A DNA stretch of 25,088 bases from NCBI GenBank assembly GCA_021780285.1, contig JAJXZA010000069.1:1-25088 (forward strand), read 5' to 3'. Under the pieces are notes generated by a model. It saw only the letters and a list, made by a program, of their open reading frames with translations, was not told where the DNA came from and did not search any database. The DNA comes from Planctomycetota bacterium (GTDB lineage: Bacteria; Planctomycetota; Phycisphaerae; WQYP01). Shown here in pieces: positions 17,707 through 24,998 of the stretch. A program made the translations under genes and the position numbers. How positions within the stretch are numbered: position 1 is the stretch's first letter; every line of letters starts with the position of its first letter.

Positions 17707-18027
17707 ATGTCAGACAATGTTATGGTTTCACCCGACAGCAGCGCTGCGGACGGTCATGCCGCCGAGTTGCGCCGCAAGTATGTTGCTGCCAAAGGCGCCG
17801 TTGCCGACCTTGCCGGTGAAGTGGGCAAAGCCGCTGCCGACCGTTTGGGCGGCATCAAGAGCCACGCCTCCGACTGGGCGCACGACAAAAAAGAAGCTCT
17901 CAAAGAGCAGGCAGCCCGCTCGCATGTGGCGGTTGTAACCTACGTAAGGCATAATCCGTACAAGTCGCTGGCGATGGCGCTGGCGGCGGGGTTGCTGGTG
18001 GGCTACGCCATCAAGCGGCGTCGCTAA
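17707..18027 (+). CDS. ElaB/YqjD/DUF883-like membrane-anchored protein
   Basis: The 106-residue protein has an amphipathic Ala/Lys-rich helical body (residues about 20-75) and one C-terminal transmembrane segment (SLAMALAAGLLVGYAI) ending in KRRR, with a preceding VRHNPYKS motif. This is the layout of DUF883 proteins (ElaB, YqjD, YgaM), which in E. coli are stationary-phase inner-membrane proteins reported to bind ribosomes. The ATG at 17707 has AAGGAG 6 bases upstream, which decides the start over TTG 17701. It is first in a three-gene cassette with a YqjE-like and a third membrane protein, an order like E. coli yqjD-yqjE-yqjK. Confidence 0.88.
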   Translation: MSDNVMVSPDSSAADGHAAELRRKYVAAKGAVADLAGEVGKAAADRLGGIKSHASDWAHDKKEALKEQAARSHVAVVTYVRHNPYKSLAMALAAGLLVGYAIKRRR

Positions 18028-18210
18028 ATGCCCGTATCGCTTTTATTGTAGCGTATGGTGGCTGTGGGCTTGTGCTCGCAGCCTGCTGACCGCAGCCGTT
18101 GGCTTCGTCGTTGGGGTGCTTCGCTTGATCGCCGACGGCTGGCCCTATTGAATGCTTTTAAACCGGCGTTTGCTGACCACAATCACCGGGCGATGGAAGG
18201 TTTGTTGCCT

Positions 18211-18663
18211 ATGCGCACCGACGACGCAGCCCCGCAAAGCCCAGCCGATGCTGACCATGGCGGCAATGGCCGTGCCCACCCGGGCTTTTGGAGCACACTG
18301 GCGCATTCCACGGCCCGCCTTATTGAACTTGAGGCTCGCATTATATTGCTGCAACTGCTGCAAATAATGCGGCGGGCCATGATGCGTGCCGTGTGGGCTG
18401 CGATTGGGGCGCTGCTGCTGCTGGCCGGTGCGGTGTTTTTGTATATTGCGATTTTTCAGGCCCTGCTGATGGTTATGCCCGTATTGGCGGTGTGGTTCGC
18501 TTTTGCCGGAGTTCACTTGCTCGCCGGCGCTTTGCTCCTCGTGTGGGCCGGTGGCAGGACCGCAGAGCCGCGCTCCTCATCAACTTCTGATAGCGTCGCG
18601 GGCCATACGCAGCTCCGCACCAAGACGCCTGACAATGCACCCTCGGTGGAGACGCCGCCATGA
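18211..18663 (+). CDS. YqjE-like / holin-X superfamily (DUF1469) membrane protein
   Basis: I take ATG 18211 as start because GGAAGG ends 10 bases upstream; ATG 18193 is an alternative. The 150-residue protein has a short polar N-terminus, the family-typical segment HSTARLIELEARIILLQLLQ, then two hydrophobic helices (AAIGALLLLAGAVFLYIAIF and MPVLAVWFAFAGVHLLAGALLLVW) and a polar tail. This matches the phage-holin-3_6/DUF1469 group, which includes YqjE; despite the name these are usually chromosomal and not lytic. Its stop overlaps the next start (ATGA). The 183 bases before it hold no gene I can support. Confidence 0.82.
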   Translation: MRTDDAAPQSPADADHGGNGRAHPGFWSTLAHSTARLIELEARIILLQLLQIMRRAMMRAVWAAIGALLLLAGAVFLYIAIFQALLMVMPVLAVWFAFAGVHLLAGALLLVWAGGRTAEPRSSSTSDSVAGHTQLRTKTPDNAPSVETPP

Positions 18664-19157
18664 GTTTAGAACATGAAATTGCGGAACTCGAACGCCAGCG
18701 CGACCTGCTGCTGCGGCAGTTTGATCGTAAGGGGCGCGATTTTGTTCAGCAGTTGGAAGAACGATACTCCCCGGCACGCATTGTGCAGCGTCACCTCGGC
18801 GGAGCTTTGGCAGCTATGGTTGCCGCAGGCGTCGCTCTCGGCAGTGGGCTGCTGTCGGCAGGCACGGCCGGCGGCGGCATGATAGATCGGCTCAAGGCTT
18901 TTTTGGGCGTTGACCATGCCGCTGACCATTCACGCCACAGCCCCGCAGCACCATCGCCCATCGCCTCGTCAACATCAGAGGCCGACCACCGCCAGGCCGA
19001 TGGCCCACATCAAAACAGTTTGCATGAGCACCCGGTGATAAATGCGGTAGAGCCTATCGTACGCGAGGTTGCCGCCGGGCTTGCAGCAAAAATCCCCTGG
19101 CGAAAACTGCTCTTGAAGTTTACCGGTTCCGATTCAGATAAACCGCCTCCATCGTAA
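18660..19157 (+). CDS. Small membrane protein, third gene of yqjD/yqjE-like cassette
   Basis: The 165-residue product starts with a coiled-coil-like stretch (MSLEHEIAELERQRDLLLRQ), then one hydrophobic helix at about 47-68 (LGGALAAMVAAGVALGSGLL). A histidine-rich low-complexity region follows (about 85-123, with DHAADHSRHS and HQNSLHEH) and a short C-terminal amphipathic helix. I do not recognise a named family. The position matches yqjK in E. coli, but the similarity is in layout only. Its ATG overlaps the previous stop by four bases, so the two are translationally coupled. The histidine-rich segment might bind metal; this is a guess. Confidence 0.75.
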   Translation: MSLEHEIAELERQRDLLLRQFDRKGRDFVQQLEERYSPARIVQRHLGGALAAMVAAGVALGSGLLSAGTAGGGMIDRLKAFLGVDHAADHSRHSPAAPSPIASSTSEADHRQADGPHQNSLHEHPVINAVEPIVREVAAGLAAKIPWRKLLLKFTGSDSDKPPPS

Positions 19158-19270
19158 CACCGGCTTGCAGCCTGCCCAATCACCCGCGAAACGCACACTT
19201 TCAGCGCTGCCCAGTCGCCCCCGTGAACCGCTGCATCAATCCTCAACTGTTTTACTTGTAGAACCATTGG

Positions 19271-19276
19271 TATACT
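19271..19276 (+). promoter_or_regulatory. Extended -10 promoter element before the Rieske gene
   Basis: TATACT at 19271-19276 is preceded by TGG, the TGn of an extended -10. The -35 region is weak. Transcription would start near 19283. Confidence 0.4.
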
Positions 19277-19284
19277 TTGGCCTC

Positions 19285-19303
19285 GCACTTTTGTGATAAG
19301 TGC
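19285..19303. repeat. Inverted repeat at the start of the Rieske transcript
   Basis: GCACTT, seven bases, AAGTGC form a perfect 6-base inverted repeat right after the extended -10 element. It could be an operator or a 5' mRNA stem that precedes the ribosome binding site (AGGA, 19309-19312). The arms are short, so chance is possible. Confidence 0.35.
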
Positions 19304-19320
19304 TTTATAGGACTATTGTT

Positions 19321-19629
19321 GTGTCAGAGTATATGACCGTGGCCCAAAAGGCCGATATTCCTGTGGGTGAAGGCCGCGCCATCGAAGTAGATGGCCTTAA
19401 ACTGGCGATTTTTAACGCCAACGGCGATTTTTTTGTGTTTGAAGATCGCTGTTCTCATGCGGACTTGCCCATTTGCGCGGGGCGAGTGACCGGCAGTTTG
19501 CTCATCTGCCCGTGGCATCATGCCGCGTTCGATCTGCGATCCGGTTGCGCGGTGGATGGTCCAGCCAATGGGCCTATTAAGCGTTTTAATGTGCGGCTCG
19601 AGGGAGACGCCATTTTGGTGGAGCGTTAA
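19321..19629 (+). CDS. Rieske [2Fe-2S] ferredoxin
   Basis: The 102-residue soluble protein carries the Rieske binding pattern Cys44-x-His46 (DRCSHADLP) and Cys63-x2-His66 (ICPWHHAAF), which bind one [2Fe-2S] cluster by two Cys and two His. Length and lack of a membrane anchor fit the ferredoxin type (NirD, BphF or MocE-like) that passes electrons to an oxygenase or reductase. No such partner is encoded nearby. I chose GTG 19321 since AGGA lies 8 bases upstream; ATG 19333 would shorten it by four residues. It precedes ugd by 45 bases, so the two may be co-transcribed, although no functional link is obvious. Confidence 0.9.
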   Translation: MSEYMTVAQKADIPVGEGRAIEVDGLKLAIFNANGDFFVFEDRCSHADLPICAGRVTGSLLICPWHHAAFDLRSGCAVDGPANGPIKRFNVRLEGDAILVER

Positions 19630-19674
19630 TTCAGAGTGTTGGGGTTTCATCATTAACAGCAAAGGAAATAACGA

Positions 19675-21024
19675 ATGAAGTTGGCGGTGCTCGGCTGCGG
19701 ATATGTTGGTTTGGTCTCTGGTACGTGCCTGGCGGCATTGGGGCATCATGTTATTGCCGTTGACGTTGACGCCAGTCGCGTTAAAAGTCTTTCGCAGGGC
19801 CATGTGCCCATTTACGAACCGGGCCTCTCCGAACTCATTCAGGCCGAGGTAAAAAACGGCCGCCTGCGCTTCACCACCGATGCCGAATCAGCCATTAAAG
19901 ACTCGCAAACCATATTCATTGCCGTGGGCACTCCGCCCAGCCCGGCCGGCGGAGCTGATCTAAGCATGCTCTTCGCCGCCGCTGAAACCGTCGCCAAAGC
20001 CGCCAACGGCCCCAAAACACTTGTCATTAAAAGCACGGTTCCTCCCGGCACCGGCTCAAAGGTTGTGGACCGCGTCAAAAACGCTCCGCACCGCATTGAA
20101 GTGGTCAACAACCCCGAGTTTTTGCGCGAAGGCACCGCCATTCAAGACTTTATGCAGCCCGACCGCATCGTATTCGGCGCCAACACCAACGCCGGACTGG
20201 ATGTGCTGCGCGAAATTTATCAGCCTCTTATTGACCGCGGCTTCGCCATTTTTTCGATGAATCGCCAAAGCGCTGAACTCACCAAGTTTGCCGCAAACGC
20301 CATGCTCGCCATGCGCATCAGCTTTGTTAATGAACTCTCGCTCCTGGCGCAATCTATGGGCGCCGACATCGAAAGCGTGCGCATCGGCATTGGCACCGAT
20401 AAACGCATCGGCCCGGGCTTTTTAAAGGCCGGTGTGGGTTACGGCGGATCGTGCTTTCCCAAGGATGTCGCCGCGCTCGTGCATGAGCTTAAGCAAATTG
20501 GCGTGGAGCCATTCTTGTTTGCCGGCGTTGAAAAGGTAAACACCCGGCAAAAAGAATGGTTTGCCAAACGCGTCATCAATGCCGTCAAAGATGTGCCCGA
20601 CGCGCACGTGGCGGTATGGGGCCTCGCGTTCAAGTCCGACACCGACGACATGCGTGAAGCTCCCAGCATAGATGTTATCAGGCATTTGGCCGCTGCCGGC
20701 CTCAAAATTAAGGCCTACGACCCACAGGGCACGGCCAACGCCAAAAAACTTCTGCCGCCGCAGGTTCAGTATTGCGCCAGTGTTGCCGAGTGTACAACCG
20801 GGGCCGATGCCATTGCGTTAATTACCGACTGGCCCGAGTTTATTACCCAGGACTGGGCCGCCATTGCCAAACTCATGCGCGGCAAGCATGTGTTTGATGG
20901 CCGCAACTGCCTCGCCAGCGGCAAAGTTGCCGCCGCCGGACTGCATTATTATGCCGTAGGCCGCCCCGAAGTTACCGCCGGCGCCGGACGCCAGGGCAGC
21001 ATCGGCGTCGTATCCGCCGGCTAA
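19675..21024 (+). CDS. ugd: UDP-glucose 6-dehydrogenase
   Basis: This 449-residue cytosolic enzyme oxidises UDP-glucose to UDP-glucuronate with two NAD+, feeding capsule, exopolysaccharide or lipopolysaccharide synthesis. It opens with the NAD-binding GCGYVGLVSG. The substrate-binding segments NPEFLREGTAIQDF and KFAANAMLAMRISFVNE are present, and the nucleophile is Cys260 in VGYGGSCFPKDVAAL. The UDP-binding C-terminal domain contains AFKSDTDDMREAPS. AAGGAAA is placed about 7 bases before the ATG. A neutral-sugar dehydrogenase such as UDP-ManNAc dehydrogenase is less likely given the UGD-type catalytic segment. It is convergent with the VWA gene; the 158-base gap is GC-rich and without a clear terminator. 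Confidence 0.95.
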   Translation: MKLAVLGCGYVGLVSGTCLAALGHHVIAVDVDASRVKSLSQGHVPIYEPGLSELIQAEVKNGRLRFTTDAESAIKDSQTIFIAVGTPPSPAGGADLSMLFAAAETVAKAANGPKTLVIKSTVPPGTGSKVVDRVKNAPHRIEVVNNPEFLREGTAIQDFMQPDRIVFGANTNAGLDVLREIYQPLIDRGFAIFSMNRQSAELTKFAANAMLAMRISFVNELSLLAQSMGADIESVRIGIGTDKRIGPGFLKAGVGYGGSCFPKDVAALVHELKQIGVEPFLFAGVEKVNTRQKEWFAKRVINAVKDVPDAHVAVWGLAFKSDTDDMREAPSIDVIRHLAAAGLKIKAYDPQGTANAKKLLPPQVQYCASVAECTTGADAIALITDWPEFITQDWAAIAKLMRGKHVFDGRNCLASGKVAAAGLHYYAVGRPEVTAGAGRQGSIGVVSAG

Positions 21025-21182
21025 ACACGCCCGCGCCCCGCACGAGCGCAGCGCCCGGTGCTCTCCTGCTCTTCCGGCCCGCAGGCTGCGCTGCGAGCGT
21101 TTGCACGCCAGTCGCCGCGCAGCGCCCAAAAACTTTTCTACTCACATCTGTGCTACTCTCTCGGAGCAGCCGCATCCGCGCA

Positions 21183-22325
21183 TCACGCGATGTAGGTTTT
21201 TGCTTTGCGGCCAGTCAGGTAGCTTTCCATAATGCAGCTTGAGAGGTCTTCGCTGGCGCAGTAAAAAGCCGTACCGCGGCATAAACGCGTGAGTTGATCC
21301 ACAAACTCCACCCAGTCCATGCCCCAGTAGTCTTCAATCAGCGCAAACGTAGACACCCGTATGCCCGCGCGCGCACACAGCAGCGCTTCGCGCAGGGTTG
21401 CCAATGCGGTGCGCTGACTTGGCGGGTACATCAGCCGAAGCGTGTCGCCTTCTACATGCGCGGTAGGCTGCCCGTCGGTAATAATAAACATGAGCTTCTG
21501 CTGCGCACCACGCCGCTGCAGCGCAGTGCGTGCCATTTGCATGCCCAATTGCAGGTTGGTGAAATGCTGATGCGTTTTGGCCGCCTGCGCCAACGGCACC
21601 TTAATGTCTATGTTGTACTCATGGGTTGATACCGGCTTGGGCAAAAGCAGTGGTATGTGCTCTTCGCGCATCGCGGTTGCGGTCGAATAAAAGCCGACAA
21701 AATCAACCGAGTCCTGCGGAAATCGCTGTTTAACCAGAGCGCTTAGCGCCAGGGCAACCTTTTTGGCAGCCAAAAAACGTCCATAGCGCATCATGCTGCC
21801 CGACATATCTATCAAAATGCACAAGGCGCAGTTGGTGGTTTGTTCCATCAGGTGCAGTTCAAGGTCATCCTGACTAAATTCAATTGGTGTGCCGCCCGCT
21901 TTGCCGGCAGCCGCCCGTCGCTGCAGTGCATTGCGCAGTGACTGGTGCAGGTCAATTTCTGATACCGGATCGCCAAAGTTGTAGGGGCGGGTACCTTCAA
22001 GCCGGTCTGCCCCGGCCCCAGTCTGGCGCGTGGCGTGGCCTTCGCGGGCGCCGCGGGGCAGGTGCGCAAATATCTCCATCAGGGCCTTGTTTTGCATGGC
22101 CGAAATGGCTCGCGGCGTCAGACGCGTGCGTCCGCCGACCTTTTCCAGCATGCCCTGTTTGAATAATTCTTCGAGCAGCTTGGGGTCTACGGGTTGATAT
22201 TTATCCAGAGCGTCGAGGCCCTTTTCACCGAAGTTAAGAATAAACTCCAGAAAGTTATCGCCGGCAAAAAGCGAATCAGGCGTAGGAAACTCCTGCCCGT
22301 CAAACTCGCCATAATAATGTTGCAT
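21183..22325 (-). CDS. VWA-domain protein (MIDAS type)
   Basis: ATG 22325 has AAAGG 9 bases upstream and gives a 380-residue protein; the open frame back to 22469 looks non-coding. The N-terminal part (1-155) is helical, includes YGEFDGQEFPTPDSLF, and has no family I can name with confidence. Residues about 165-380 form a von Willebrand A domain with a complete metal site: Asp173-x-Ser-x-Ser (DMSGSMMRYGR), a threonine in HFTNLQLGM, and Asp284 (IITDGQPTAH). There is no signal peptide or membrane helix, so it is cytosolic. Such proteins usually work with a MoxR or magnesium-chelatase-type AAA+ ATPase, but none is encoded on either side here. Confidence 0.88.
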   Translation of the reverse strand: MQHYYGEFDGQEFPTPDSLFAGDNFLEFILNFGEKGLDALDKYQPVDPKLLEELFKQGMLEKVGGRTRLTPRAISAMQNKALMEIFAHLPRGAREGHATRQTGAGADRLEGTRPYNFGDPVSEIDLHQSLRNALQRRAAAGKAGGTPIEFSQDDLELHLMEQTTNCALCILIDMSGSMMRYGRFLAAKKVALALSALVKQRFPQDSVDFVGFYSTATAMREEHIPLLLPKPVSTHEYNIDIKVPLAQAAKTHQHFTNLQLGMQMARTALQRRGAQQKLMFIITDGQPTAHVEGDTLRLMYPPSQRTALATLREALLCARAGIRVSTFALIEDYWGMDWVEFVDQLTRLCRGTAFYCASEDLSSCIMESYLTGRKAKTYIA

Positions 22326-22648
22326 AATGCAATACCTTTTTTTGATGTTTGCGAGCCGTCGCCGTCTGCTGATTGCATAATAAGTATTTGATGCGGTGGA
22401 AAGCAAACCGCCCGCCAAAACCCAGCACCGCGCACAGCGACCAAACGCAACCGAGCGCCTCGCAGCCACAAAAAAAGCCCGCTCCGCGCTCGTTTCGCGG
22501 GGCTTCAGTTCGCAAGCCGCAATTCACACCACCCGCAACCTTCGCCTCACCTAAAGTAGCCACTCCGGCGGCCGTTCACATAACAGATGCTATTCAGAGC
22601 ATAACTTCAAAGCCTTTTAAGGCGCAGTTGATCGTACCCAATAGCATC
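22326..22648. other. Intergenic region between the VWA gene and the flavocytochrome gene
   Basis: The 323 bases contain a minus-strand terminator (22470-22504) and, nearer the VWA start, a weak -10 candidate TATTAT on the minus strand. A plus-strand frame at 22391-22717 is open, but it is Pro/Ala/Ser-rich, lacks a ribosome binding site and runs into the opposite gene. I do not call it. Confidence 0.5.
22470..22504 (-). terminator. Rho-independent terminator downstream of the flavocytochrome gene
   Basis: On the minus strand AGCCCCGC pairs with GCGGGCT (one bulged base, 14-base loop), followed directly by seven T. It lies 145 bases past the stop of the ferric reductase-like gene, separating that transcript from the VWA gene. 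There is no T-run on the plus strand, so it works in one direction. Confidence 0.6.
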
Positions 22649-24238
22649 TTAGCGGCCGGTACCGATTATCCGACTGTGCTGAACCCGCCCATGATGGCCG
22701 CCTCCTCTGGCGGATAAAAAATCGGTGCTGACCAGCGCAAACAACAAGATCATCGCTGCAGCGGCGAGGCAGAAAAGGGCGGCGGTGCGTTTGAGCGTGC
22801 GGCCTCGGCCATCGCCATGCACGGGTGCGTGCACAAGGCAAAATGCTTCGGTATGAATTTGCGTTGGGTGTATGCCGGCCGCGAGAAGGCCGTTTACCGT
22901 GGCCTGCGTAAATGGACCTGGGCCGCAAATCCAAAATGACTGGTTACCGAGAGATAAATCACAATGCCGGCGGATGGCGGCGATGTCAATATGGCCCCGC
23001 GCACCGCCCCAAGAGGCCTCAGCTTTGCTCAACACATGCACCACGCGGATGGTTCCGGCGGATGACTGCTCAATTTGCGTTAGCTCGTCACGGTAGATGA
23101 TGTCCTCCTGTGTGCGATTGCCATAAATGAGCAATGCCGAAGTGCGTCCGGGGCGGTCGGCCATGTAGCGCAACATGCTGCGAAATGGTGTGATGCCGAT
23201 GCCTGCGGCGATGAACACCAGTCGCTCGCGGCTGGTGGTGGCGTGCAGCGCATAGCTGAAGCGGCCAAAAGGGCCGTGCACCAGCACTCGCCCGCCGGGC
23301 CGCAACCGGCTGATGGTGGCGGTAAAGTCGCCGAGTTCTTTAATGGCAAGCGTAAGGCCGCCGGTTTCGGTTGGACTTGAGGCAATCGTCCAGGCGTGCT
23401 CCTCGGATGTTTTTTCGCTATCGGCATGCGGCAGCGAGAAAAAGGCAAACTGTCCGGGCAGGTAACGCAGTTGCTGGTTGGCATTTATGGGGTTGAGTTG
23501 CAATTGCCATACTGCTTTGCCCAGCGACCGAACCTCGGCAAGTCGGTATGCAAGGCGTTTTGGCAGGGCCGGTCGCACGGCGCGCGTCCAAAAAAGCGAG
23601 ACCAGGGCCGCAGCGACGATGGTCAGCACCAAAATTCGCAGCGGCCACGGAGCAAAGGCCTCGCTGGAGTACAGTCCATGAACAAAGGCGCTAACAAGCA
23701 CAATCAGAGCCACCAGCCGATGGCTTAAACGCCATCGCTCAAACTCAACGTGCAAGCGCATCCGGTAAAGGCCTACTCCCACCTGCGCCACCATGGCCAG
23801 CAGGGCTATGCGGCCCAACTGCAGATGCCACGGTATCCACAATTTGGTGAGCAGTTGGATTTGGTGCGTCGCCATGAGAATGACATGTAGAAAGATCGCA
23901 AATAACCCGGCTACGGCCATTCGCCGGTGAAAGAGCAATACGGCATCGAGGCCAAAGGGGCGATTGATCCATTGGTATCGCGCCGCGAGAATAAAGCTCG
24001 TGGCAATAATCATCAGGCCGAAGAGGCCCAGCCCAAGCGCAATCTGGCGGGTAAACCGGCCGGCAGGCACCGTGGGGTTCAGCATGGCCAGCGCCAGTGG
24101 GCCTATGAGGGCCACTGCATACAAGCCCAGAATGAGCAATCCGGGCAGGTACCGCAATGGGGCCTTGGTTTGCAAGCCCGTTGGAGCCTCGCCGTTATTG
24201 GGGGCATCAGACGGCTGGTTCGTGTGCATATCAGTCAT
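22649..24238 (-). CDS. Ferric-reductase-like transmembrane flavocytochrome (FAD/NAD(P)H)
   Basis: The 529-residue protein has about six N-terminal helices carrying two His pairs, His104/His118 and His173/His187. Each pair is spaced 14 apart, the bis-heme pattern of the ferric reductase/NADPH oxidase superfamily. A cytosolic FNR-type module follows: FAD-binding region about 225-330 (PGQFAFFSLP, HAWTIASSP) and NAD(P)H-binding region about 335-470 (AAGIGITPFRSML, WICGPGPF). One further helix near the C-terminus (about 486-505) and a His-rich tail are additions to the usual plan. It should move electrons from NAD(P)H across the membrane, to ferric iron or another acceptor. The start is ATG 24238 (AGGA 12 bases upstream); ATG 24229 is possible. 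It diverges from nuoA. Confidence 0.9.
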   Translation of the reverse strand: MTDMHTNQPSDAPNNGEAPTGLQTKAPLRYLPGLLILGLYAVALIGPLALAMLNPTVPAGRFTRQIALGLGLFGLMIIATSFILAARYQWINRPFGLDAVLLFHRRMAVAGLFAIFLHVILMATHQIQLLTKLWIPWHLQLGRIALLAMVAQVGVGLYRMRLHVEFERWRLSHRLVALIVLVSAFVHGLYSSEAFAPWPLRILVLTIVAAALVSLFWTRAVRPALPKRLAYRLAEVRSLGKAVWQLQLNPINANQQLRYLPGQFAFFSLPHADSEKTSEEHAWTIASSPTETGGLTLAIKELGDFTATISRLRPGGRVLVHGPFGRFSYALHATTSRERLVFIAAGIGITPFRSMLRYMADRPGRTSALLIYGNRTQEDIIYRDELTQIEQSSAGTIRVVHVLSKAEASWGGARGHIDIAAIRRHCDLSLGNQSFWICGPGPFTQATVNGLLAAGIHPTQIHTEAFCLVHAPVHGDGRGRTLKRTAALFCLAAAAMILLFALVSTDFLSARGGGHHGRVQHSRIIGTGR

Positions 24239-24288
24239 GACGATGTAGAGTCCTATGGGTGAGCCGCGGCAGAGCATCCTCCGCGTAA

Positions 24289-24317
24289 ACTGTAGTGTTA
24301 TGCGGCCAAACAGGCAA
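24289..24317 (-). promoter_or_regulatory. Possible promoter of the flavocytochrome gene
   Basis: On the minus strand TTGCCT (24312-24317), 17 bases, TACAGT (24289-24294). Each hexamer matches four of six consensus positions, and the position is about 50 bases before the ATG. Confidence 0.3.
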
Positions 24318-24402
24318 TCGTCGCTCGGCAATGCAATGCTGCCCCAGCGGTTGCATGTGCCGCTGCGACGGTTTCAGCAAGTGCCCGGGCCACTGCGAGC
24401 TT

Positions 24403-24432
24403 TTGACCCCGGCGATAGCTTATGAGTATACT
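24403..24432 (+). promoter_or_regulatory. Probable promoter of the nuo (complex I) operon
   Basis: TTGACC (24403-24408) and TATACT (24427-24432) are 18 bases apart; each matches five of six consensus positions. Transcription should start near 24439, 60 bases before the nuoA ATG. Confidence 0.6.
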
Positions 24433-24441
24433 ACGAAAGGC

Positions 24442-24463
24442 GATTGTGAATTGTGTCACAATC
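24442..24463. promoter_or_regulatory. CRP/FNR-class palindrome at the nuo transcription start
   Basis: GATTGTGA, six bases, TCACAATC is a perfect 8-base inverted repeat containing TGTGA-N6-TCACA, the consensus half-sites and spacing of CRP-type regulators. Its centre is about 13 bases after the predicted start, a position that favours repression. No CRP-family gene is in the window. Confidence 0.6.
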
Positions 24464-24498
24464 TGACCGGTGTATGTTTGCGGCAAGGATTGCTCATT

Positions 24499-24921
24499 AT
24501 GATGTTTGCCATTCCCCCGGCTGTCGCCCAAGGCTCGACCTATGCGATGCAGTGGGGGCTGATTCTGATACTATTTTTTATCGCGCTGGGCTTTGCAGTC
24601 GGCAACGTTGTTATTTCGCAACTGCTGGGGCCGTCGCGCAAGGGCCGCACCAAAGATACCTCGTATGAATCAGGCGTAGAGCCGCTCGGCAGCACACGCG
24701 ACCGATTCAACGTGCGTTTTTATCTGGTGGCCATGATCTTTCTGGTGTTCGACGTTGAAGTGCTGTTTCTGCTACCTTGGATCACCATTTTTAACAAAAG
24801 CAAAAACACCGCGCTGCACCTGGCGCACAGTCCGCTGTTTGGCAGCGTGCTGCTTTTTTCAGCGATACTGCTGGTTGCGTATGTGTATGCATGGGGCAAG
24901 GGCGTCTTTAAGTGGGATTGA
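24499..24921 (+). CDS. nuoA: NADH-quinone oxidoreductase subunit A
   Basis: NuoA is a small membrane subunit of respiratory complex I, close to the quinone site. The 140-residue protein has three hydrophobic helices and the family signature YESGVEPLGSTRDRFNVRFY followed by LVAMIFLVFDVEVLFLLPW, with the conserved acidic residues in the second helix. The start is ATG 24499 (or the adjacent ATG 24502), with AAGGA 9 bases upstream. The frame is open back to 24295, but that part covers the promoter and operator and is not protein-like. nuoB begins 77 bases after its stop, the standard gene order. Confidence 0.96.
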   Translation: MMFAIPPAVAQGSTYAMQWGLILILFFIALGFAVGNVVISQLLGPSRKGRTKDTSYESGVEPLGSTRDRFNVRFYLVAMIFLVFDVEVLFLLPWITIFNKSKNTALHLAHSPLFGSVLLFSAILLVAYVYAWGKGVFKWD

Positions 24922-24998
24922 CCGCGACCTGTTTGGGCAAACCAATCAATGGTATGTAATTGGCTCGGCGCGGCTGACCAACTCTGGAGTCTAAAGCG

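Noticed and set aside
18211..18663. Phage holin / prophage remnant
   Set aside because: The holin-X name is historical; the gene sits in a yqjD/yqjE-like cassette and no phage genes are nearby.
22391..22717. Pro/Ala/Ser-rich open frame on the plus strand
   Set aside because: No ribosome binding site, no family, overlaps the end of the opposite gene and spans a minus-strand terminator.
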